A stretch of DNA of 64,000 nt. Origin: Sphingomonas gilva. Lineage in GTDB: Bacteria; Pseudomonadota; Alphaproteobacteria; Sphingomonadales; Sphingomonadaceae. Each line of letters starts with the position of its first letter. Within the stretch, counting starts at the first letter, position 1. The position numbers and the translations under genes were made by a program. The notes beneath the pieces are model-generated. The model saw only the letters and a program-made list of their open reading frames with translations. It was not told the origin of the DNA and ran no database searches. Shown here piece by piece: positions 33,707-41,042 of this stretch. The stretch is taken from the NCBI RefSeq assembly GCF_003515075.1, contig NZ_QWLV01000002.1, forward strand, positions 434,001 through 498,000. Reading direction: 5' to 3'.

Positions 33707-34863
33707 GGCTGTTTGCCCTCCGGCTTCAAAATGGCGAGTGGTATAACCACTGCGCAATGCACGCCGTCTCCGGTGAACTCGAACTGCGTCTCGGCTTCGA
33801 GCTGATAGGGCAGCGCATGTTCGATCAGTTCACGCCCGTAGCCGTGGCGCGGCGGCGTGTCCCCCGCCGGCATCCGCACACCGCTCTCGCGCCAGTCGAA
33901 CATCAGACGAGGACTATCATCGCTGGTCACACTCCACTTCACCGACAACCGGCCGGAAGGCTGCGAGAGTGCGCCGTATTTCACCGCGTTGGTCGCAAGC
34001 TCGTGCAGCACCAAGGCCAGCGTCTGCACCTTGTCGCCGGGCAGATTGACAGGTGGCCCTTCCACCGTAGCCTTGTCAGCCTGCCCATCCCCGTGCGCCT
34101 TCAGCTCGGTTTGAACGAGTTCACCGAGATCCACCGACCAGCTCTGTCCGCGAGAAAGGAAGCCTTGCACGCGGCTGATCGCGGATAGCCGAGCATTGAA
34201 CTCCTCAAGCGCGGGGCTGGCACTGAGCGAGCGCGCGGCGATGGCCTTCACGACCGCCAAGATGTTGCGACTGCGATGCTGCAACTCCGCCAGAAGCACA
34301 TTCTGCCGGGCCGCGTTCTCACGCAACTCCAGCAGGGCACTGAGCCGATCCACTGTGGCCGCGAGCAGATTGGCATAGGTGCGCAGGAAACTGATGTCAT
34401 GGTCGTCGAACTCGCGTGGTGTCCGGCTGTCGACCTGCAAAATGCCATAGGGCTGGCGTTCTTTCGCGCCGATGATGATGACGTTAACCATCGCCCTGAC
34501 GCCGTTGTCGATCAGAAAGGGCGCGTATTGGAAGCGCGTTTCCGTCGCGATGTCGGACGAGATCACTGGTTCTCCGGTTTCGAGGGCGTGGCCCTCCGAG
34601 GAACCTTTATCGACTTGCATTTTGGTGTGACCGACCACGCCGGGCTTCCAACCGACCCCCGCTCGCACCATAAGGGTTCGGCCGTCCGGTTGCAGCTCCA
34701 CCACCTTGGCGAGATCGGTACCGAGCGCCTCACCCACCAGACGGCAAGCCTCAGTCAGGATTTCATCAAGATCTTCAGATTTGAGGGCGAGCTCGCCGAA
34801 CTTGGCCAGCACCGTCTGCTGGCGCAGCATTTCCTGCCGTTTGCCACCGTCTTCGCTGCTCAT
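33703..34863 (-). CDS. GAF-domain HWE/HisKA_2 sensor histidine kinase in RIT element
   Basis: A soluble kinase of 386 residues. A GAF domain covers about residues 20-180 (EILTEACRLVGEALGTDLAK, VNVIIIGAKERQPYGILQVD). The dimerisation helix carries H196 in AELQHRSRNILAVVKAIA, typical of HisKA_2/HWE kinases, and the ATP-binding domain has the N box LHELATNAVKYGAL. No membrane segment or signal peptide is present, so it senses something in the cytoplasm. The ligand is unknown. It forms an operon with the single-domain response regulator and is passenger cargo of the RIT element. Confidence 0.92.
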   Translation of the reverse strand: MSSEDGGKRQEMLRQQTVLAKFGELALKSEDLDEILTEACRLVGEALGTDLAKVVELQPDGRTLMVRAGVGWKPGVVGHTKMQVDKGSSEGHALETGEPVISSDIATETRFQYAPFLIDNGVRAMVNVIIIGAKERQPYGILQVDSRTPREFDDHDISFLRTYANLLAATVDRLSALLELRENAARQNVLLAELQHRSRNILAVVKAIAARSLSASPALEEFNARLSAISRVQGFLSRGQSWSVDLGELVQTELKAHGDGQADKATVEGPPVNLPGDKVQTLALVLHELATNAVKYGALSQPSGRLSVKWSVTSDDSPRLMFDWRESGVRMPAGDTPPRHGYGRELIEHALPYQLEAETQFEFTGDGVHCAVVIPLAILKPEGKQP

Positions 34864-35142
34864 AACCGTACGTTTCCCTTACTCCACGTTCCGTTCCGGG
34901 CTTGGCCAAATTGGCATAGCCTGCCATTTTGTCCAACATTGCTTGGTTTGTTGCAAAATTCGGACGTACGCGGGCATCTCTGCAAGGAATATCGCGACAT
35001 TTAAGATGATCATCCTGTGTCAGCTTTCTAGAAATCTTGAACAAACGGACCGTCTCCCTCCCACCAAACTTCGCCGCTCCCGGTAGCTCGATTATGCCGA
35101 ACTGCCGCAGTGTCGAAAGCACCCGTGACAGCAGTCGGGCGC

Positions 35143-35177
35143 GGCCATGCGGCATAATCCGGCTTACGGCATAATGG
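35143..35177 (-). repeat. RIT right terminal inverted repeat
   Basis: The 35-bp reverse complement of 29821-29855. Read on the minus strand, the ardC frame runs into it (HELTH then YAVSRIMPHG) and on into the element. A second, weaker pair of similar motifs follows inside at both ends (GCGGCAGTTCGGCATA against GCGGCAATTCGGCATA). The 279 bp between the kinase start and this repeat otherwise show no gene. Confidence 0.95.
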
Positions 35178-35923
35178 GTCAGCTCGTGCAGCGCGGTGCG
35201 GTAATAATTGATTTGGTCGAAGAATGCGGGCTGCGGTGGCACCTGCACGAAATCGTGCGAGGGCACATAGAAAGCCTTGGTGCCGCCGATGCGGAAGTCC
35301 GCGCCGCTCGCCCGGATCAGGTCTTCGGCGACGGGGACGATCTCGCGTTCGGGCAAGGGGGCCGGATCGGCGGCGAGGCCGGGGCGCAGTCCCTCGCATT
35401 GGGCGACGTTGAACACGGTGAAGCGCTTGAGGAAGGGCACCACCTTGGCGTCGTCGCCGTCGCGGGTGGCGCGCTTGGCTTCGCCCTTGGGGACGAAGCG
35501 GTCGGCATAGACGACGGTGGTGCCGTGCTCGCCCTTGCGGACCCGGCCTCCGGCGGCGATCGCCTGCTTGAAGGTCAGCCAGCTTTGCGAGGGGAAGCCG
35601 TGGGCGATCATCGCGCCCCACAGGATCAGGATGTTGACCCCCGAATAGGATCGCGCGGTGAGCGCGTTGCGCGGCAGACCGGGGGCGACGGCGCCGCTCT
35701 CCGCGTCCCCGCTGCTGCCGCCGGTGCCGTCCGCGCGCGGGCGGCCCCAAGGCTGGACCCAGGGAAAGCGGCCCGCCTCTAGTTCGGCGATGATCCTGGC
35801 GGTCACCTCGTCATAGAGATTGGCGCGGGTCGCCTGAGCGGGCCGCCTAGCGTCGGAATGCGGGCGCGGGCCGGTTCCGGGTCGGCCCCCTCCCCTTGCG
35901 CGGCGGCTGGTGGTTGCGTCCAT
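35174..35923 (-). pseudogene. ardC: ArdC-like antirestriction protein, N-terminal fragment
   Basis: The 5' part of an ArdC-like gene, 250 codons from ATG 35923 (MDATTSRRARGGGRPG) to the zinc-protease motif HELTH at 246-250. The DUF1738/ArdC N-terminal domain is visible (RANLYDEVTARIIAELEAGR, GVNILILWGAMIAHGFPSQ, FKQAIAAGGRVRKGEHGTTV). In ArdC proteins this domain binds single-stranded DNA and the C-terminal domain is a metalloprotease-like fold. The reading frame continues for 133 codons into the RIT element down to 34775, giving a hybrid protein that lacks the rest of the protease domain. Confidence 0.9.
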
Positions 35924-36467
35924 CGGTCGGCTCCTGACGCTCCCCAAAAACGCATGGCCGCTCCCGGAAGCGGAGGTGGGCGGCGAGATGCGACCGGAGA
36001 GGCCCGTAAGAGCGGTGGGCGGCACCGCAGGGCGCAACGCAGTGGAGCAGCCGAACGCAGTGAGGCTTGTCGCCCGCCGCGGCGGGTCTAGCAGGGAGCG
36101 CCGCCCATCCCGCTTCCGGGAGTGGCCTCAACCAGCGCCGCCGCGTCAGCGGCGACCATCAGGCCGGGCGTCGGCCCGGCCCGCGCCAGTGATCGTCACC
36201 GTCAGGCCGAGGCCCGGCACGGGGCTCGGTGGCGGAGCGCCAGCGGAGCCATAGAGCGCGGTCGCGCGGACGCCGGAGGCGCGCGCGAGGCGCCCCCTTC
36301 AAGAAATTTCCCTAACTTGGCACCGGGTGATCAGGATAACCAAGCCGTCAATTGCCGGTTTCGCTTCAGATCTTTCACTGCTTCAGGGTGCCGGCGAACT
36401 GGCAAAATCTCGGCCCTGTCGGGTATTTCCGACGGCGCAATGCAGTCGGCGCGCGTCTTGTGTGCGG
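35924..36467. other. Repeat-rich region between ardC and XRE regulator
   Basis: I support no gene here; open frames are Arg/Ala-rich shadows. An imperfect 24-25 bp inverted repeat (35961-35985 and 36100-36123, sharing GCTTCCGGGAG and GCCGCCC arms) encloses about 115 bp that also contain a 14-bp palindrome (CCCGCCGCGGCGGG, 36074-36087). The promoter of ardC and, further right, of the XRE gene must lie here. The lux-type dyad at 36417-36434 is listed separately. Confidence 0.5.
36417..36434. promoter_or_regulatory. 18-bp dyad upstream of XRE gene, matches luxR upstream site
   Basis: TGTCGGGTATTTCCGACG has arms TGTCGG and CCGACG around 6 bp. It is 17/18 identical to 39915-39932 upstream of luxR. 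It ends 33 bp before the XRE start, so a protein bound here would sit at or near the core promoter. Size and symmetry are those of a lux-type box, but an operator of the XRE protein is equally possible. Confidence 0.65.
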
Positions 36468-36755
36468 ATGACGACGATCAGAAAGATCGTGTCGCACAAT
36501 CTTCGGATTCTGCGAGGCGTGCGCGGAATGTCACAGGAAGACCTGTCGGCAATCGCGGGCATCGATCGCACATTCATCAGCGATATCGAGAACGCCAAAT
36601 ATGGCACGTCGATCGACAGACTCGAGTCGCTGGCCGGCGCGCTCGGCGTCGCCACATGGGAAATGTGCCATCCCCAGACCGCCGACCGGATACGCAAACA
36701 GGCGGATGCGGACGCATCGGCGGCGACCAGCGGCAAACCCGCCCCACCGCACTAG
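36468..36755 (+). CDS. XRE-family transcriptional regulator
   Basis: A regulator of 95 residues with a Cro/C1-type HTH: RKIVSHNLRILRGVRGMSQE, DLSAIAGIDRTFISDIENAK, YGTSIDRLESLAGALGVATW. ATG 36468 is used because the codons before it cover the operator site. It points against the luxR-luxI-phyH-fseA-like operon and overlaps the end of the last gene by 4 bp. In the symbiosis ICE of Mesorhizobium an XRE protein (QseC) controls an anti-activator of quorum-regulated transfer; a comparable role here is inference from position and from the shared dyad. Confidence 0.88.
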   Translation: MTTIRKIVSHNLRILRGVRGMSQEDLSAIAGIDRTFISDIENAKYGTSIDRLESLAGALGVATWEMCHPQTADRIRKQADADASAATSGKPAPPH

Positions 36756-37501
36756 GCTGTGCACAGCCACCCACCCGGCCCCGTCGCCGCCATTCCCCGC
36801 ACTTGAACCGCCAGCCGCTGGACGCGCAGCCGCGCGTCGGGCGCATGCACCCGCCATCGGGGTCCGGCGCTATCGGACCCGAACAGGACACCGGCGATCT
36901 CGCGATGGGTGGCGCCGGCGGTCAGCGCGTCATGGACACGCAGCATCGCGACCCAGCGCGCCGCGCGGCGCTCGGGCGGATGGAGCGATGCGGCAAAGCG
37001 TCCGGTCTTTGCCAGCGCGACCAGCCGGCGCAGCGAAACCAGCTGCACCGGGAGATTGCGCAGTCCCGACAGTCGCCAGCACAGCCCGACCGGCCCGTCG
37101 CGCAGCGTGCCCGACGTGATGTCGAGCCGGAGGTGACGATAGCCATCGGAGAACAGCCAATGCTCGCTTTCGTCATCAATATGGACGACCGCCAGATCAG
37201 CCAGCGCCGCGACATTGAACGGATCGCCAGCGGCATCGGGCACCGCGTCGGCGCGAAGCGCATGGCTATCGATCTCGGCGCACCACAGCGGCCGCGCCGT
37301 TATCATGTCCCGCGCCGGGGGTTCGAGCCGACACAAGCCGAACCGGCGCGCAGCGACAGCATTGCCCGCCGCCCATGCCCGGCGATAGGCCGGATCGCGG
37401 CGCAGCCACTCCCAGGCGAACCCGGCGCGATCACAGCCGATCAACGCCGCATAGAGCGCAGCATCGCGCCAGTCGGCGGCAGGACAGTCGGCCACCGACA
37501 T
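36752..37501 (-). CDS. DUF6499-DUF2285 fusion, FseA-like activator of ICE excision/transfer
   Basis: A protein of 249 residues. Residues about 10-70 match DUF6499 (ALYAALIGCDRAGFAWEWLR RDPAYRR) and about 150-249 match DUF2285 (LVALAKTGRFAASLHPPERR, HREIAGVLFGSDSAGPRWRV, LRVQRLAVQVRGM). In ICEMlSymR7A these two domains lie in separate frames and are joined by programmed frameshifting into FseA, which activates excision and transfer. Here they are one continuous frame. It follows phyH after 24 bp and ends the quorum-sensing operon, so AHL signalling could directly raise its level. Confidence 0.85.
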   Translation of the reverse strand: MSVADCPAADWRDAALYAALIGCDRAGFAWEWLRRDPAYRRAWAAGNAVAARRFGLCRLEPPARDMITARPLWCAEIDSHALRADAVPDAAGDPFNVAALADLAVVHIDDESEHWLFSDGYRHLRLDITSGTLRDGPVGLCWRLSGLRNLPVQLVSLRRLVALAKTGRFAASLHPPERRAARWVAMLRVHDALTAGATHREIAGVLFGSDSAGPRWRVHAPDARLRVQRLAVQVRGMAATGPGGWLCTA

Positions 37502-37525
37502 GCCCCGTCGCCGGGCGCGTGCGCC

Positions 37526-38391
37526 TCAGCGGTCGCCGGCCGCGCGCTGTTCGGCGACATGCGCCGCCAGCGCCTCGGCCTGGTCGGGGCGCAGCGCGTC
37601 GGTCGCCGCGACATGGTCGGGCAGCGGCCCGGCGAACAGCGCCGAAGGGCATTGTCCCTCGACATTGCCGAGGTTGGGCCGGTGCTCGGCATAGCCGACC
37701 AGCGCCGCCAGTTCGGGATCGAAGGTCCGCGCGATCTCGGGCGGATAGACCAGCCACTGGTTCTCGAACGGTTTGAGCCAGCCGAGACCGTAGCTGACGA
37801 TCAGACCGCGCCGCGGACGGCCGGTGCGGTTGGCCCCGCCGGCATGGAGCGTGCTGCCGAGAAACACGAGCACATCGCCGGGGTCCATCGCGGCGGCGAC
37901 GGCATCCTCTTCGCGGGCGGGGCCTGACGCGCCGCAATGGCTGCCCGGCCAGACCATCGTCGCGCCATTATCGGCGGTGAACGGCGTCAGCGGCCACATC
38001 ACATTGACGAGATATTCGAGCTCGCCCTTGGGCCCCTGCCACATATCCTCGTCGCGGTGCGGATACTGCGCGAGGGCGCCGGGATGGATCTCGACCGCCT
38101 GGGTGAGATGAGCGCGATGCGGTCGCACCACGGCAGCAGCATCCGTTCGGCAAGACCGAGCATGAGGCCGTGCTGTACGAAGGCGGCGGCATGTTTGGAG
38201 CGCCTGAGCAGGCTGCCGAAGCGCTTGGTGGTGCGCCCGTAGAAATCGCCGTCGCAGAACGGCGTCGCGGCGAAGCGCGCATCGAGGTCGGCGTCGAGCG
38301 CGGCGACCCGGTCGGGCGGCATCGCCTGGCGGATGATGACATGGCTCTGAGCACGAAGCTGGCCGGCAAGGGTATCGAGGGCCTCGGTCAT
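37526..38391 (-). pseudogene. PhyH-like (phytanoyl-CoA dioxygenase family) protein, frameshifted
   Basis: A gene for a Fe(II)/2-oxoglutarate dioxygenase-like protein, broken by an apparent 1-nt deletion at about 38108. The first part runs from ATG 38391 (MTEALDTLAGQLRAQSHVII), behind a perfect AAGGAGG, to LLPWCDRIAL. The second frame continues LTQAVEIHPGALAQYPHRDE with the HxD iron motif (HRD) and a distal His (LHAGGANRTGRPRRG). As sequenced, neither part is a full enzyme. A phyH gene beside luxI is, as far as I recall, a recurrent arrangement in sphingomonads. It lies between luxI and the FseA-like gene. Confidence 0.8.
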
Positions 38392-38402
38392 GACGCCCTC
38401 CT

Positions 38403-39020
38403 TCATGCCGCCACCGCGACGGGCGCCGCGGCGGTGATGGTCGCGGGCACATAGATGCCGGTCGCGGCGAGCAATGCCGGGGTCGCGGCGTCGATCTCGA
38501 TGCGGAACGCGGCGAGCTCCATTTCGCCGATCGGCGCCGGCGGCCCGAGCGGGGTCCCGCGCCAGCCCATCCTCATCAGCTTGTCGCGGAACGCCCGGCT
38601 GACGACGCCGGTGAGCGTGGTGATGCCGGCGTCGAGGGCGTGGTCGACCATCGCGCTGATCAGGCGGTTACGCAGCAATGTGCGCTCGGCAGCGTCAAAT
38701 CGCGTCGGCAGGCACAGCCGCGTGGCTTCGCGGATCGCCGCGCCGCGCGGCACCGCGCCGCCCGTGAGCATGGGAAACAGGTCGCCGAGGATATGCGGCC
38801 CGAGCGTCGGCAGCAGCCGCAGCGAGCCGATATGATCGCCGTCCGCGTCGCGCGCGATAATGTACGTCGCGTCCGGCCCGTCATATTGGTCGATCTCGTA
38901 GCGGTCCGCCACAACCGGCACGTCCCAGCCCATCTCGTCGACGAACAGGCGCTTGCGGTCTGCGAACATGGTCGCGGCGGCGCGGTCGCCGAGCGCATAG
39001 CCGTGGGTGATGTGAATCAT
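38403..39020 (-). CDS. luxI: LuxI-family acyl-homoserine-lactone synthase
   Basis: An AHL synthase of 205 residues that makes the quorum signal from S-adenosylmethionine and an acyl carrier. The conserved residues of the family are visible: R24, F26 and W32 (RLFVDEMGW), D45 and D48 (DQYD), R68 (GSLRLLPT), E98 and R101 (REATRLCL). ATG 39020 follows GGGAGGA. The same frame is open far upstream, but that part overlaps luxR and is not coding. It lies 56 bp after luxR; the acyl chain cannot be predicted. Confidence 0.95.
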   Translation of the reverse strand: MIHITHGYALGDRAAATMFADRKRLFVDEMGWDVPVVADRYEIDQYDGPDATYIIARDADGDHIGSLRLLPTLGPHILGDLFPMLTGGAVPRGAAIREATRLCLPTRFDAAERTLLRNRLISAMVDHALDAGITTLTGVVSRAFRDKLMRMGWRGTPLGPPAPIGEMELAAFRIEIDAATPALLAATGIYVPATITAAAPVAVAA

Positions 39021-39076
39021 CGCGTCCTCCCGATTACTGGTCGGGACAGCAAGCAGGCGTGGCCGAAGAGCGGTAT

Positions 39077-39844
39077 TCACTCGGGTGGGGGAATGGACTC
39101 CGCGGGCACGATCAGTCCCCAGCGCACCGCCTGGATCGCGGCCTGGGTGCGATCGCCGACGCCGATCTTGCGCAGCGTGGCGGCGATGTAGGTCTTGACC
39201 GTCTCGACGCCGATACCGACGATCGCGGCGATATCGGTGTTGGATTTGCCGCGCGCGGCCCAGTGGAGCACCTCGGTTTCGCGCGGGCTGAGATGAAGAT
39301 CCACGGGCGGCATGCGCGGCCAGCCGTGGAGGCGTCGCGCGGCCTTGAGGGCATGGCCGCCGATCAGCTCGGCGGACTCGATCCGCCACGCCGCGATGGC
39401 GCCGGTGCCGCGGGTGGCGAACGAGCAGGATCCCGACGGCTCGAACGCGACATTGGCGGGCACGGTGAAGCCTTGCCGCAGGCCGGCGCGCGCGGCGCCG
39501 GCCATGATCACCCTGTGGCGCTTCTGGAGAACGAGGTGCTCGGCCAGCTCGTCCCAGGCAAAGCCGCAATTGGTGCGCAGGCTGGCATGGAGGATCGGAT
39601 CGTCGACGAACAGACGGCGACCGACGATGCGTTCGGTCCAGGCGTCGGGATAATTGTCGAGCCGGATCAGCTGCGGTGCGGCGCGCTGGAGACTGAGCGC
39701 GTGAATCAGGGCGAAGTGCTCGAAACCGATCTCGCGGGCGGCATCGTCGAGCAGTGTCGCCAGCGCGAGATCGCTGCCGCATTCGCCGGCGCGCTCACGG
39801 AACGCGCGGACGGCGGCGTTCTCAAAGACCAGCGGTTCGGGCAT
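39077..39844 (-). CDS. luxR: LuxR-family quorum-sensing regulator
   Basis: A regulator of 255 residues with an autoinducer-binding N-terminal domain (NYPDAWTERIVGRRLFVDDPILHASLR, with the conserved DDP) and a C-terminal LuxR HTH from about residue 188 (LSPRETEVLHWAARGKSNTD, IAAIVGIGVETVKTYIAATL). It probably binds the AHL made by the neighbouring LuxI and activates the transfer genes, as TraR does in rhizobial elements. The upstream 18-bp dyad suggests autoregulation. It heads the luxR-luxI-phyH-fseA-like operon. Confidence 0.94.
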   Translation of the reverse strand: MPEPLVFENAAVRAFRERAGECGSDLALATLLDDAAREIGFEHFALIHALSLQRAAPQLIRLDNYPDAWTERIVGRRLFVDDPILHASLRTNCGFAWDELAEHLVLQKRHRVIMAGAARAGLRQGFTVPANVAFEPSGSCSFATRGTGAIAAWRIESAELIGGHALKAARRLHGWPRMPPVDLHLSPRETEVLHWAARGKSNTDIAAIVGIGVETVKTYIAATLRKIGVGDRTQAAIQAVRWGLIVPAESIPPPE

Positions 39845-39914
39845 CTATCCGCTGCCGCTTCTCGCCGCGACCGACGCAGGACGTTCGAAAGACAAACAAA
39901 GTACGATCGCAGTC

Positions 39915-39932
39915 TGTCGGGTATTTCCGACA
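39915..39932. promoter_or_regulatory. lux-type 18-bp dyad upstream of luxR
   Basis: TGTCGGGTATTTCCGACA has 6-bp perfect arms (TGTCGG/CCGACA) around a 6-bp centre. It lies 71 bp upstream of the luxR start, a position fit for an activator. A near copy (one mismatch) lies upstream of the XRE gene at 36417-36434, and I find no third copy by eye near traG or the relaxase. Confidence 0.7.
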
Positions 39933-40233
39933 ATGATTCTTGAATATTGGCGCGTCACTTATCGAGTCATCATGCCGTGTCACATATATAGAGATGCGCG
40001 AGAACTGAATTTCCGACGAATTATAGCGAACAACGCCAATCCATTACGGACATTCACTTGGGGTCCTGTTGCATGTGTATCCACTATCGAAGCGCGGATC
40101 ATGGTTTGAAGGAGCGGCAGGCCGGACTTCCCGGACCGGCAGCGGATATCCCCGCGCATCGGCAGGGGCTGAACATGACGGCGCTGGCGAATTGGCTATG
40201 GAGAATCGACGCCTCTAAAAGGACTCGACAAAT
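39933..40233. other. AT-richer intergenic region, possible element edge
   Basis: About 300 bp without a supported gene, less GC-rich than the surroundings. A plus-strand open frame at 40058-40279 has no ribosome site or recognisable content. The region could hold the end of the conjugative element, but I find no tRNA gene or direct repeat that would prove an attachment site. Confidence 0.35.
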
Positions 40234-40251
40234 GGTAACATATACGTTACC
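40234..40251. promoter_or_regulatory. Dyad upstream of toxin-antitoxin operon
   Basis: GGTAAC and GTTACC arms enclose ATATAC (18 bp in all). It ends 17 bp before the toxin's GTG start, over the probable -10 region, as expected for an autoregulatory operator bound by the antitoxin or the complex. Confidence 0.6.
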
Positions 40252-40268
40252 TACTTGGAGCGGATTCG

Positions 40269-40607
40269 GTGGTCGTTGAGGAATATGTCCGCGAGGATGG
40301 ATCGTGCCCGTTCCGAGCCTGGTTCGACGATCTCGACGCGCATGCGGCGGCGAAAGTGGCGACGGCGATTGTGCGGCTCGAGCTGGGCAACACGTCGAAT
40401 GTCAAATGGATCGGCGGGAGCCTCGGCGAATATCGCATCGACTGGGGTCCGGGCTACCGGCTCTACCTTGCTCGCGATGGGGATGAACTCATCATCCTGT
40501 TCGTGGGCGGGACCAAGAAGCGGCAACAGGCGGACATCGACCGGGCCGGCGAGCTGCTCGCGGAATACAAGGCCCGCAAGGCTGCGGCGAGGAAGGCGAA
40601 GAGGTGA
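40269..40607 (+). CDS. HigB/Gp49-like (RelE superfamily) toxin
   Basis: A toxin-type protein of 112 residues with a GTG start behind GGAG. It has the HigB/Gp49-like pattern CPFRAWFDDLDAHAAAKVAT, LELGNTSNVKWIGGSLGEYR and YRLYLARDGDELIILFVGGT, and a basic tail (ARKAAARKAKR). Proteins of this family are usually ribosome-dependent mRNA interferases. The antitoxin gene follows after 4 bp, giving the toxin-first order typical of the HigBA-like pairs. It may help to keep the adjacent conjugative element. Confidence 0.9.
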   Translation: MVVEEYVREDGSCPFRAWFDDLDAHAAAKVATAIVRLELGNTSNVKWIGGSLGEYRIDWGPGYRLYLARDGDELIILFVGGTKKRQQADIDRAGELLAEYKARKAAARKAKR

Positions 40608-40611
40608 CGAC

Positions 40612-40941
40612 ATGGCGCTGACGCGCGATTTCAAAGAGACGGTGAAGGAACGCGCCGCGCGCGATCCCTCTTTCGCCAAGGCCATGCTCGACGAGGCCGC
40701 GACCGCCTTTCTCAATGGCGAGCCGCAGATCGCGCGCCTGATTTTGCGCGATCTCGTCAACGCCTCGGTCGGATTCGAGGCGCTGGCGAGTGAGACCGCC
40801 CGCCCGAGCAAAAGCCTGCACCGGATGCTTTCGGAGAACGGCAATCCGAGCATGGACAATCTCGCCGCCATCTTCGGTGCGGTGCGTAAGCGCTTGGGTT
40901 CGCCATCGAGGCGCATGCGGTCGAGGCGGCATAGCAAATAG
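40612..40941 (+). CDS. HigA/XRE-like antitoxin, C-terminus probably frameshifted
   Basis: The partner antitoxin, 109 residues as read. An HTH of the antidote type is visible in the middle (ASVGFEALASETARPSKSLH RMLSENGNPSMDNLAAIFG). After RKRLG the frame reads SPSRRMRSRRHSK, while the neighbouring frame continues FAIEAHAVEAA to a stop at 40934, which is the more usual type of ending. One base seems to be missing at about 40898. The core needed for DNA binding is upstream of this point, so the protein could still work. Confidence 0.8.
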   Translation: MALTRDFKETVKERAARDPSFAKAMLDEAATAFLNGEPQIARLILRDLVNASVGFEALASETARPSKSLHRMLSENGNPSMDNLAAIFGAVRKRLGSPSRRMRSRRHSK

Positions 40942-41042
40942 GCGCTTCTCGTTGCCTGACGACGACCGGCGGCGTCGGCCGAGCGGCCCCAGGTCGGCGA
41001 ACAGCGCGGTGGCGCGCTTCGCGGCCATGAGGCACGGAGGCA

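Larger units (their letters stand above)
29821..35177 (-). mobile_element. RIT element (recombinase in trio) inserted in ardC
   Basis: A 5357-bp element bounded by 35-bp perfect inverted repeats and holding three overlapping tyrosine recombinase genes, which is the definition of RIT elements. Beyond the repeats, further short motifs (TTATGCCG, CGGCATA) recur at both ends. It splits ardC between the codons for HELTH and WTGHS. Between the recombinase trio and the right end it carries a response regulator and a histidine kinase, which is more than the basic trio. All genes face the left end. The exact crossover is ambiguous because CCA is shared by the element end and the ardC target. Confidence 0.9.

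Noticed and set aside
36122..37927. A plus-strand open frame of 601 codons across the XRE gene
   Set aside because: It overlaps the XRE regulator in another frame and the FseA-like and phyH genes antisense, and its composition is typical of a shadow.
38403..39782. A much longer luxI frame starting inside luxR
   Set aside because: The extra part is Arg-rich and overlaps luxR; AHL synthases start as at 39020, where a good ribosome site is present.
39933..40268. Attachment site of the conjugative element
   Set aside because: The change of gene content here is suggestive, but no tRNA gene, integrase or direct repeat is visible to support it.
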